Shown here piece after piece: positions 1 through 6,610 of a stretch of DNA of 6,643 nucleotides; position 1 is the stretch's first letter, and every line of letters begins with the position of its first letter. The translations under genes and the position numbers were made by a program. A model generated the notes under the pieces. It worked only from the letters and a program-made list of their open reading frames with translations. It was not told where the DNA came from and made no database searches. The DNA is from Clostridiales bacterium (lineage in GTDB: Bacteria; Bacillota_A; Clostridia; Oscillospirales; Oscillospiraceae). The stretch covers positions 1 through 6,643 of the forward strand of contig DXTB01000039.1 in NCBI GenBank assembly GCA_019410105.1, given 5' to 3'.

Positions 1-768
<768 letters not shown>

Positions 769-776
<8 letters not shown>

Positions 777-1800
777 GGGGGGTGTCCTCCTTTCGTCCGG
801 CGCCGTCCGGCACCTCGATCAGGCCCTGGAAGGACGCGGTCACGTCCAGGCGGTGACAGCGGGCCAGGTGGCCCGGCTCCACCTCGGTGAGCGCGGGCCG
901 CTCCCTGCGGCAGAGGTCGCAGGCGTATTTGCACCGTGGGGAGAAGGGGCAGCCCTCCGGCAGGTGGGCCAGGTTGGGGGGCGAACCCTTGATGGCCTCC
1001 AGCGTGGTGCCGGCGGTCTCCTCGTTGGGCAGGGAGCCCATCAGGCCGTAGGTATAGGGGTGGCGGGGGCGGCTGAAGAGCGTGACCGTGTCGGTCATCT
1101 CCACGATCTGGCCGGCATACATGACGGCCACCCGGTCGCACATCTGGGCGATGACGCCCAGATCATGGGTCACCAGGATGATGCTCATACCCAGTTCCTG
1201 CTTGAGCTGGTTGAGCAGCTTCATGATCTGATCCTGGATGGTTACGTCCAGCGCGGTGGTGGGCTCGTCGGCCAGCAGCAGCTTGGGCCGGGCGCCCAGG
1301 GCGATGGCAATCATGGCGCGCTGGCGCATGCCGCCGGAGAACTGGTGGGGATACTCATCCAGACGGGTCTCGGGGGAGGGGATGCCCACCAGCTTGAGCA
1401 GTTCAATGGCCCGCCGGCGCTTCTCCTCCTTGGACAGCTTCTCCCCCTCAAAGGCCTCGTACATCTGGCTGCGGATGCGCAGCACCGGATTGAGGGCGGT
1501 CATGGGCTCCTGGAAGATCATGGAGATCTCCTTGCCCCGGATTTTTTGCAGCTCCCGCTGGCTCATTTTGGCGATGTCCGCCCCCTTGTAGCGGATTTCG
1601 CCGCCGGTGATCCGGCCGGGCTGCTTCAGCAGGCCCAGGATGGAGCGGAGGGTCTGGCTCTTGCCGCAGCCCGACTCGCCCACCAGGCCGAAGGTCTCCC
1701 CCTGGAAGACCTGGAAGGAGACGCCGTCCACGGCGCGGACGGTCTCCCGCTTGCTGGGGAAGGCCACGTGGAGATCACTGACTTCAAGTAGTTTTTCCAT
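769..1800 (-). CDS. Oligopeptide/dipeptide ABC transporter ATP-binding protein, DppD/OppD type
   Basis: This is the first ATPase of the importer, cytoplasmic, 343 residues, which is a normal family length. Motifs in order are Walker A GESGCGKS (41-48), Q-loop Q97 in IFQEP, signature FSGGMRQR (154-161), Walker B LLLADEP (174-180, catalytic E179), D-loop TALD (182-185) and switch H212. The FSGGMRQR signature is characteristic of the D subunit, whereas the F partner has FSGGQRQR. The C-terminal extension begins at RHPYTYGL (246-253). It carries Cys284, Cys290, Cys297 and Cys315 in the GCPFxPRC...C...CH pattern that binds an iron-sulfur cluster in characterised DppD-type proteins, plus an additional Cys294. 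The ATG at 1800-1798 lies 7 nt after the stop of the upstream permease gene. A weak purine-rich stretch (AAAGGACGGTGAG, 1807-1819) serves as ribosome binding site. The gene overlaps the following ATPase by 8 nt. No damage is seen. Confidence 0.97.
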
Positions 1801-1807
1801 GCCGGGC

Positions 1808-2668
1808 TCACCGTCCTTTCGTGCGCAGGAAGTCGGTCAGGCCGTCCCCCAGCAGGGAGAAGCCGACGCCGCTGACGGCCAGGAACAGGCCGGGGAACAG
1901 GGTGGGCCACCAGGCGAAGGTGATGAAGTTTCGGCCCTCGTTGAGGATGGAGCCCCACTCCGGTGTGGGGGGTGAAACACCCAGGCCCAGAAAGCTCATG
2001 GACGCGCCCGTGAGCATGCACATGACCACGTCGGAGGCGGCGAAGACCACCGCCGAGCTGATGACGTTGGGCAGCAGGTGGCGGAACAGAATCCGGGCGT
2101 CGGAGAAGCCGGCCACCCGCGCGGCCTGGATGAACTCAGAGTCCTTGAGCACCAGCACCTCGCTGCGCACCAGCTTGGCGTAGCTCATCCACCCCACCAG
2201 CCACAGGGCGATGAACAGGTTGATCAGTCCCTGGCCCAGGATGGCCATGATGGTGATGACCAGGATGGTGAAGGGGAAGGCCATCATGATATCGGTGATG
2301 CGCATGAGCAGGCTGTCCAGGAAGCCGCCGTAGTAGCCGGCCAGCAGTCCGATCATGCCGCCCACCAGAAAGGGAATCACCACGCCCAGCACGCCGATGA
2401 GCAGATCGATGCGGGTACCCCAGATGACGCGGGAGAAGATGTCGCGACCGTAGAAGTCCGTACCGAACCAGTGGGCCGCACTGGGGGCCTGGTTGGACAC
2501 GGTGACGTCGGTGGCGATGGGATCGTAGGGGGCGATGAACTGGGGGAACAGGGCCATGAGGATGACCACCAGCACAATCAGCAGGCCGATCACGAAAGAG
2601 GGCTTGGCCAGCCACGCCGGCATGGAGCGCTTCTGCTCCAGCGGACTGACGCCGTGATAACGTTTCAT
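1808..2668 (-). CDS. Oligopeptide/dipeptide ABC transporter permease, DppC/OppC type
   Basis: This is the second channel-forming inner membrane subunit, 286 residues from ATG 2668-2666. The N-terminus shows the OppC_N pattern: a short basic cytoplasmic tail, a first transmembrane helix (about 24-46), then a short extracytoplasmic loop and the hallmark [15 protein letters not shown] (66-80). Further hydrophobic helices follow at about 88-112, 132-160 (probably two short segments) and across the C-terminal third. The EAA loop that docks onto the ATPases is seen as [23 protein letters not shown] (about 179-201, conserved G187). The same frame is open far upstream. I rejected longer starts because they would overlap the preceding permease gene, and because AAAGGGG (2677-2683) sits 8 nt before this ATG. 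The gap to the upstream permease is 14 nt, and to the downstream ATPase 7 nt. It should pair with the DppB-type subunit to form the translocation pore. Confidence 0.96.
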   Translation of the reverse strand: MKRYHGVSPLEQKRSMPAWLAKPSFVIGLLIVLVVILMALFPQFIAPYDPIATDVTVSNQAPSAAHWFGTDFYGRDIFSRVIWGTRIDLLIGVLGVVIPFLVGGMIGLLAGYYGGFLDSLLMRITDIMMAFPFTILVITIMAILGQGLINLFIALWLVGWMSYAKLVRSEVLVLKDSEFIQAARVAGFSDARILFRHLLPNVISSAVVFAASDVVMCMLTGASMSFLGLGVSPPTPEWGSILNEGRNFITFAWWPTLFPGLFLAVSGVGFSLLGDGLTDFLRTKGR

Positions 2669-2682
2669 TCGTACACCCCTTT

Positions 2683-3621
2683 CTACAGATTGACCCGGGG
2701 ATCCAGGAAGGAATAGAGGATATCGGTGATCAGATTGATGACCAGCACCAGCACTGCAAAGAGCAGCACCACATACTGCACCACCGCATAGTCCCGGCCG
2801 AAGATGGCGTCGCTGGCCAGCTTGCCGATGCCGGGTACGGAGAACACCGTCTCGATGATGACTGAGCCGCCCAGCATGGCCGCCATGCGCATGCTCAGAA
2901 GGGTGACGGTGGAGATCATGGCGTTGCGCATCACATGGCGGGTGCGCACCTCGCCGCTGGTGATGCCCTTGCTGCGGGCAAAGTCCACATAATCCATGCG
3001 GGTGATGTCCACCACCGAGTTGCGGGTGTTGCGCAGCAGCAGGGCGGAGGTCATGAGGGACTGGGTGACGGCGGGCAGGATCAGGCAGCGGAACTGTCCC
3101 AGAAGGGTGTCCGACCAGCCGCCGGCCGGCAGCCATTTCAGCTTCAGGGCAAAGACGATCATCAGCAGCAGGCCCACCCAGAAGGAGGGCATGGAGATGG
3201 CCACCAGGGAGGTGGTGCGCACCACCTGGTCGCCCAGACGGTCCTTGTGGACGCCGGCAAAATAGCCCAGGGGCAGGCTGATGACCAGAGAGATCACCGT
3301 GCTCATCAGGGTCAGCGCCAGGGTCACCGGAAAGCGGGAGGCCAGAAGCTCGGACACCGGCATCTGGTAGGTGAAGGAGTTGCCGAAGTCCAGAGTGAAA
3401 ATCTGCTTCAAGAACAGGAGGTACTGGGTGAGCAGGGGCTCATTCAGGCCCAGCTTCTCCGTCAGGGCGGCCACAGCCTCCTCTGTGGCCTTCTCGCCCA
3501 GAATCAGGCGGGCTGGCTCACCGGGGATGAAGCGGATGATGGAAAACACCAGGATGGTGACCACAAACAGAACCGGAATCATCTGAAGGATCCGTTTGAG
3601 GATGTAGTTGAGTCGATTCAA
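2683..3621 (-). CDS. Oligopeptide/dipeptide ABC transporter permease, DppB/OppB type, TTG start
   Basis: This is the first channel-forming inner membrane subunit. From the TTG at 3621-3619 it is 312 residues, a normal DppB length. The N-terminus (MNRLNYILKRILQMIPVLF) is the typical positively charged DppB opening, followed by transmembrane helix 1 (about 12-32), FIPGEPA (31-37), and an extracytoplasmic segment with LDFGNSF (77-83). A series of membrane helices follows from about residue 99. The EAA loop is DYVDFARSKGITSGEVRTRH (about 210-229, conserved G219), and the C-terminus ends in LDPRVNL, usual for the family. The frame is open upstream to an ATG at 3768-3766, but that start lies inside the intrinsic terminator hairpin and would add 49 residues with no family resemblance. 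I therefore chose the TTG, which has AGGTG 7 nt upstream. The gene follows the solute-binding gene after a structured spacer of about 190 bp. Confidence 0.93.
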   Translation of the reverse strand: MNRLNYILKRILQMIPVLFVVTILVFSIIRFIPGEPARLILGEKATEEAVAALTEKLGLNEPLLTQYLLFLKQIFTLDFGNSFTYQMPVSELLASRFPVTLALTLMSTVISLVISLPLGYFAGVHKDRLGDQVVRTTSLVAISMPSFWVGLLLMIVFALKLKWLPAGGWSDTLLGQFRCLILPAVTQSLMTSALLLRNTRNSVVDITRMDYVDFARSKGITSGEVRTRHVMRNAMISTVTLLSMRMAAMLGGSVIIETVFSVPGIGKLASDAIFGRDYAVVQYVVLLFAVLVLVINLITDILYSFLDPRVNL

Positions 3622-3628
3622 GAAGTTA

Positions 3629-3633
3629 CACCT
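3629..3633 (-). promoter_or_regulatory. Ribosome binding site that fixes the TTG start of the DppB-type permease
   Basis: On the minus strand AGGTG (within AGAGGCAGGTG) lies 7 nt before TTG 3621-3619. No ATG or GTG occurs in frame between the terminator hairpin and the conserved N-terminus, so this site supports the TTG start. Confidence 0.6.
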
Positions 3634-3642
3634 GCCTCTGTC

Positions 3643-3734
3643 AGTTCGTGGGACCGCACGTCCCGTTCCCGGGGAACTGCGGAACGCCTTGTCCACGGGG
3701 AAGCCGCGCCTTCCCCATGGACAGAGCGTCCCGC
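3643..3734 (-). repeat. Stem-loop cluster in the spacer, in the leader of the DppB-type permease gene
   Basis: Two structures are visible. The larger pairs 3691-3703 with 3710-3722 (13 bp counting one G-U on the minus-strand RNA, 6-nt loop) and is extended outward by pairing of 3679-3687 with 3726-3734 (mostly complementary, one A/C mismatch) across a small internal loop. The smaller pairs 3643-3647 with 3674-3678 (AGTTC/GAACT) and encloses GGGAC/GTCCC (3650-3654 with 3660-3664). Neither is followed by a U-run, so they do not look like terminators. They sit between the intrinsic terminator and the permease start codon, so a read-through transcript would carry them in its 5' leader. Possible roles are mRNA end protection, a processing site, or a palindromic intergenic repeat. 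The structure is seen directly; the role is not known. Confidence 0.6.
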
Positions 3735-3779
3735 AAAAAGAGCCGGGGGATGGAGCCGTATGCTCCACCCCCCGCGGCT
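3735..3779 (-). terminator. Intrinsic terminator after the solute-binding protein gene, probably leaky
   Basis: On the minus strand a stem forms between 3763-3779 and 3741-3755: AGCC with GGCT, five G-C pairs, one A/C mismatch, then a six-pair upper stem with a 5-nt loop. A two-base bulge (3774-3775) interrupts the base. The stem is followed at once by C and five U (3739-3735). It lies 36 nt after the stop codon of the binding protein gene and before the permease genes. Partial termination here would give extra transcript of the binding protein relative to the membrane subunits, a common arrangement in binding-protein-dependent operons. The short U-run fits incomplete termination, and no other promoter is obvious for the downstream genes. 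Confidence 0.75.
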
Positions 3780-3815
3780 GGGGCCCCGCCGTCCGGGCGA
3801 ACGGGAGGGCGCGGC

Positions 3816-5411
3816 TCAGTTGGCCTTGGTCCAGTACATGGCCTGGTACACGTAGAAGGGGTTGACCTGCAGGCCGTCTACCTTGGCGGAGCGGGCGAAG
3901 GCGAAGTCATTCCGGTACAGGGGGATGACGTTGGCGTTGTCATACACCTGCTGCTGAATGTCGCGGTACATCTCCACGCGCTTGTCGTGGTCCATCTCCG
4001 TCTGGGCGGCCATGTAGAGGGCGTCCAGCTCCTCGTCGTTCAGGCCGGTGTAGAAGCACTGGGCCTGATCGTAGTCCACGGTCCAGCCCACCACGCCGGA
4101 GGGATCCTGGTAGTCGTCCACCCACTGGAGAATGGTGGCCTGGTGGCTCTGAGAGCTGTACTTGTCGGTCAGGGTGGCGGACTCCAGAAGCTCGATGTTG
4201 CAGGAGAAGCCGGCCTGGTCCACCTCGGACTTGATGAGGGTGGCAATCTGCTCATAGAAGGTGGAGCCGGTGCGGATGGACAGGGTAAACTCCACGGGCT
4301 CGGTGTAGCCGGCATCGGCCAGCATCTGCTTGGCGGTGTCGGGAGCGTACTCGGTCACCTGCAGATCGGTGTTGCACCAGTCGCCCTGGGTCTCGGAGAC
4401 AATGGCGGCCACAGGGGTGCCGTACTCGCCGGCGATGGCGCTGGCCAGCTCGGACTTGTTCAGCGCGTAATACAGGGCCTGGCGCACCTTGACATCGTCA
4501 AAGGGAGGCTTCGTGGTGTTGACGGTCAGATAGTAGATCTGGGTGGAGGGGAAGATGTCCAGCGCCAGGGCCTCGTTGCTCTCCACGCCCTGGGCGAGAG
4601 AGAAGGGGAAGGTGGGGGCCACGTCGATCTGGCCGGACTGGAGCTGCATCAGGCGGGTGTTGTCGTCGGCGATCAGGACGTACTTGATCTCCTTGGTCTT
4701 GGGCATGCCCTCCACGCGGTAGTAGGGGTTGGCCTCCAGAGTCAGGCTGCTGCCCTGGGTCCAGTCCTTCAGCATGTAGGGGCCGGTGCCGACCGGGTTC
4801 TTCAGGTACTCCTCGTCGCTCATGCTCTCGGCATAGGACTGGTCGCCCAGCACCATGTTGAAGCAGCCCAGCTCGGCCAGAAAGGCGGCGTTGGGTTCGG
4901 TGAGGGTGATGACCACCTGCTCGTCGGTGGCCTCCACGGTGTCGATGGCCTCGGCGATATAGCGGTAGTTGGAGGTTTCGTAGTCGCGGGCGCGGTAGAA
5001 GGACCAGACCCAGTCGCTGGGCTCCACATCCTCGCCGTTGGAGAACTTGACGCCCTGCACCAGATTGAAGGTATAGGTCAGGCCGTCGTCGCTGATGGTC
5101 CAGTCGGTGGCCAGGACGGGCTCGATGGAGCCGTCGTCGCCGGTGCGGACCAGGCCCTCGAAAATCTGCTGGGACACCTGAACCTCGGCAGGGCCCATAC
5201 CGGGGGCATTGGGCTCAATGTACTTGGGCTCGGCGGTAATGCCGACCACGATCTGGTCGGCGTAGGATGCCGGCTCTGCGGTGGTGCCGGGGGTAGGGGA
5301 CGCGGTGCCGGTGGCGTCCCCATTTCCGCTGCCGCCAGAGCAGGCGGCCAGGCCCAGGCCCATCACCGCGGCAAGAGACAGGGCCGTCAGTTTCCGTGCG
5401 GTAGGATTCAT
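3816..5411 (-). CDS. Family 5 extracellular solute-binding lipoprotein (DppA/OppA type) of the ABC importer
   Basis: This protein captures the ligand outside the cytoplasmic membrane and delivers it to the permeases. It has 531 residues, normal for the SBP_bac_5 family. Residues 1-24 form a lipoprotein signal peptide: basic start (R6, K7), hydrophobic core, and lipobox LAAC with Cys24 as the lipidation site. A Gly/Ser/Thr/Pro-rich linker (25-49) follows. The family body is recognisable by IFEGLV (83-88), LTYTFNL (111-117), KFSNGEDV (122-129), NPVGTGPYMLKDW (205-217), VRQALYYALN (309-318) and a DDYQDPSG segment (432-439) where peptide and nickel binders usually have a DYPDP-like motif. The ATG at 5411-5409 has TAAGGAGG (5419-5426) 7 nt upstream, an excellent site. 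It is the first gene of the operon, behind a consensus-like promoter and ahead of an internal terminator. Peptides are the likeliest ligand given the neighbours, but family 5 also covers nickel, opines, sugars and other ligands, so substrate is unproven. Confidence 0.96.
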   Translation of the reverse strand: MNPTARKLTALSLAAVMGLGLAACSGGSGNGDATGTASPTPGTTAEPASYADQIVVGITAEPKYIEPNAPGMGPAEVQVSQQIFEGLVRTGDDGSIEPVLATDWTISDDGLTYTFNLVQGVKFSNGEDVEPSDWVWSFYRARDYETSNYRYIAEAIDTVEATDEQVVITLTEPNAAFLAELGCFNMVLGDQSYAESMSDEEYLKNPVGTGPYMLKDWTQGSSLTLEANPYYRVEGMPKTKEIKYVLIADDNTRLMQLQSGQIDVAPTFPFSLAQGVESNEALALDIFPSTQIYYLTVNTTKPPFDDVKVRQALYYALNKSELASAIAGEYGTPVAAIVSETQGDWCNTDLQVTEYAPDTAKQMLADAGYTEPVEFTLSIRTGSTFYEQIATLIKSEVDQAGFSCNIELLESATLTDKYSSQSHQATILQWVDDYQDPSGVVGWTVDYDQAQCFYTGLNDEELDALYMAAQTEMDHDKRVEMYRDIQQQVYDNANVIPLYRNDFAFARSAKVDGLQVNPFYVYQAMYWTKAN

Positions 5412-5439
5412 GCATACTCCTCCTTACTAATGTCTTCTG

Positions 5440-5457
5440 CTACAGCGTTTACTGTAG
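5440..5457. promoter_or_regulatory. Perfect inverted repeat CTACAG-N6-CTGTAG in the 5' leader of the importer operon
   Basis: Two perfect 6-bp arms flank a 6-nt spacer. The repeat lies about 13 bp downstream of the -10 box and 13 bp upstream of the ribosome binding site of the binding protein gene. That position suits either a repressor operator, for which the neighbouring RpiR-type regulator is the natural candidate, or a small leader hairpin. The repeat is seen; the role is inferred. Confidence 0.5.
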
Positions 5458-5470
5458 TAAGATAAACTAA

Positions 5471-5499
5471 ATTATAGCAAATGCTTTTGTCAATTGCAA
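5471..5499 (-). promoter_or_regulatory. Sigma-A/sigma-70 type promoter of the importer operon
   Basis: On the minus strand the -10 is a perfect TATAAT (5476-5471) preceded by TGC, giving an extended -10 (TGNTATAAT). The best-spaced -35 is TTGCAA (5499-5494) with a 17-bp spacer. A perfect TTGACA (5493-5488) is also present but only 11 bp from the -10, too close to pair with it, and no good -10 exists at 16-18 bp from it. The expected transcription start is near 5464, giving a leader of about 50 nt. The region is strikingly AT-rich compared with the flanking genes. Small palindromes overlap the elements: AGCA-AA-TGCT (5476-5485) over the spacer and CAATTGCAACTG (5491-5502, 10 of 12 symmetric) over the -35. 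These are possible operator sites. Confidence 0.8.
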
Positions 5500-5536
5500 C
5501 TGTTTTTCGCGACGGATCGCCAGGCAAATTGATAGA

Positions 5537-5570
5537 AAAATCCCCTCTTTCCATAAAAAGAGGGGATTTT
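5537..5570 (-). terminator. Strong intrinsic terminator after the RpiR-type regulator gene
   Basis: A 14-bp perfect stem (5537-5550 with 5557-5570) with a 6-nt loop has a CCCCTC/GAGGGG core flanked by A and T runs. On the minus strand it begins 14 nt after the regulator stop codon and is followed by U5 (5540-5536). It should separate the regulator transcript from the importer operon, whose promoter lies just downstream. The symmetric A/T flanks could let it act in both directions, but there is no plus-strand gene that would need it. Confidence 0.9.
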
Positions 5571-5584
5571 GTGCAGGATTAAAT

Positions 5585-6457
5585 TCATATTGAAGTGTTT
5601 GGGTCGGAAAAACAACTGTCAAACTTTCGGTGCAGTGTGTCACGGCAGGTCTTCTCCTCCTGGGTGGGAGCGCCACTGGTAAAGGTATAGAGCATAGCCA
5701 GGGTGTCCACCAGGCCGACCATGGAGGTAAAGGAGTTGGTCATACCCATCAGCTCCACATGGCAGAGCAGGGTAGTCTGGGCGCAGCGGGCCACGGGGGA
5801 ATCGGGCCGGTCTGTAAGGGCTGCCACGGGCATGCCGATGGAGGCGCAGTAGCGGGTCAGGGCGATGGTGTCGTTGCCGTACGGGGGCACGGTAATGGCA
5901 ATCAGCAGCCCATCCTGGGGCGGCTGGGCGGAGAGCCGCCGGAACATATCCTGCCGGGCCTGCAGATCCAGGATGCAGCAGTCCAGCTCCAGTGAGAGCA
6001 GCCGGTGCTCCAGGTATCCGGCGGGAAAACGGCTGAAGTCATGGGCGGCGATGAAAATACGCCTGGCCCGGCGCAGGGCTTGGGTGAAGGCCAGCAGCAG
6101 CTCCACGGAGTTGCCGTCCAGGGTGCTCTGGAGGGCCTCCCGCTCGGCGCGGCAGACCCGCTGGTACAGATCCTGGGCACTGCCGCTGCCCGCCACCGCC
6201 AGCTTCAGCCGGTCTCCGGCGTTGACGCGCACGATCAGGTAGTCCTGAAGCGCCTTCTTGAGGTCCATATAGCTGCCAAGTCCCAGGCCGCGGCAGAAGT
6301 TCAGGACCGTGACCTCCGTGGTCCCGACCTGCTGGGCAAAGCTTCTGAGGGAGAGAAAGCAGCACTGCTCCGGGTAATTCAGGATAAAGTCGGAGATACG
6401 CTGCCTGGGGCGGCTGAAGGAGCCGTAATTGGCCCTGATTTGCTCCAAAATATCCAT
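5585..6457 (-). CDS. RpiR-family (MurR/RpiR) transcriptional regulator with a divergent SIS domain
   Basis: This is a cytoplasmic DNA-binding regulator of 290 residues, normal for the family. The N-terminal HTH domain (about 1-75) shows the family pattern: FSRPRQRISDFILNYP (14-29), SLRSFAQQVGTTEVTVLNFC (36-55), then GLGLGSYMDLKKAL (57-70). The usual Arg before FC in the recognition helix is Asn53. The C-terminal SIS-like domain (about 115-260) keeps the fold pattern, with RIFIAA (133-138), DGLLIAIT (182-189) and the conserved ALTDRPDSPVARCA (213-226). However, the glycine/serine-rich ligand loops are replaced: AAHDFSRF stands where GxGxS is expected and ITVPPYGNDT where ISxSGxT is expected. 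The ATG at 6457-6455 has AAAGGA 5 nt upstream; a longer in-frame extension to 6595 has no family resemblance and runs through the promoter and an upstream hairpin. The gene is upstream of the importer operon, in the same direction and with its own terminator, so it probably controls the importer. Effector and sign of control are unknown. Confidence 0.92.
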   Translation of the reverse strand: MDILEQIRANYGSFSRPRQRISDFILNYPEQCCFLSLRSFAQQVGTTEVTVLNFCRGLGLGSYMDLKKALQDYLIVRVNAGDRLKLAVAGSGSAQDLYQRVCRAEREALQSTLDGNSVELLLAFTQALRRARRIFIAAHDFSRFPAGYLEHRLLSLELDCCILDLQARQDMFRRLSAQPPQDGLLIAITVPPYGNDTIALTRYCASIGMPVAALTDRPDSPVARCAQTTLLCHVELMGMTNSFTSMVGLVDTLAMLYTFTSGAPTQEEKTCRDTLHRKFDSCFSDPNTSI

Positions 6458-6472
6458 GGTGGTCCTTTCCGT

Positions 6473-6538
6473 GTGCAAAGATTCGGTTCGCCTGCTAGTG
6501 TACCATAGCCGGAGGAGAGCGTACAAGCACTTTTGCAC
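6473..6538. promoter_or_regulatory. Inverted GTGCAAA / TTTGCAC pair flanking the regulator promoter
   Basis: GTGCAAA at 6473-6479 and its exact reverse complement TTTGCAC at 6532-6538 bracket the putative promoter, one arm in the 5' leader and the other just upstream of the -35. The right arm also forms GCAC-TTTT-GCAC (6527-6538). The spacing (59 bp centre to centre) could allow looping by a multimeric RpiR-type repressor for autoregulation. A 7-bp match could also be chance. Confidence 0.3.
6497..6526 (-). promoter_or_regulatory. Possible weak promoter of the RpiR-type regulator gene
   Basis: On the minus strand TACACT (6502-6497, 4 of 6 matches to TATAAT) follows TTGTAC (6526-6521) with an 18-bp spacer. 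A transcript from here would have a leader of about 35 nt before the regulator ATG. Matches are modest, as might be expected for a low-level regulator gene. Confidence 0.4.
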
Positions 6539-6550
6539 CGCAGGCAGACG

Positions 6551-6578
6551 CGGGGCGGCCCACTCATAGGCCGCCCCG
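6551..6578. terminator. GC-rich hairpin between the right-edge gene end and the regulator, possible terminator
   Basis: A perfect 10-bp stem CGGGGCGGCC/GGCCGCCCCG encloses an 8-nt loop. It lies about 32 nt after the stop codon of the reading frame that enters from the right edge, a usual place for a terminator. No U-run follows on the minus strand (GCGUCUGCC). On the plus strand the stem extends by a few pairs but only a distant UUUU follows. It may be a U-less terminator or a 3' stabilising structure. Confidence 0.45.
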
Positions 6579-6610
6579 TGTTCCACTTTTACCAAAAGCC
6601 GGACGCGGCG

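Noticed and set aside
2669..3136. N-terminal extension of the DppC-type permease frame up to 3136
   Set aside because: It lies wholly inside the preceding permease gene, which has strong family motifs, and the ATG at 2668 has its own ribosome binding site and a normal OppC N-terminus.
3622..3768. ATG at 3768-3766 as start of the DppB-type permease
   Set aside because: The codon lies in the terminator hairpin and the added 49 residues are the translation of palindromic spacer DNA without family resemblance.
5440..5457. Riboswitch or T-box in the importer leader
   Set aside because: The leader is only about 50 nt with one 6-bp stem, too short for known aptamers and lacking a terminator or anti-terminator pair.
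3648..5465. A 605-codon open frame on the plus strand opposite the binding protein gene
   Set aside because: It mirrors the minus-strand gene, has a repetitive Gly/Val/His/Leu composition typical of antisense frames in GC-rich DNA, and shows no recognisable domain. The minus strand has a clear family match, signal peptide and ribosome binding site.
6458..6595. N-terminal extension of the RpiR-type regulator to 6595
   Set aside because: It crosses a hairpin and the putative promoter and adds residues absent from the family; the ATG at 6457 is preceded by AAAGGA and begins at the usual HTH domain start.
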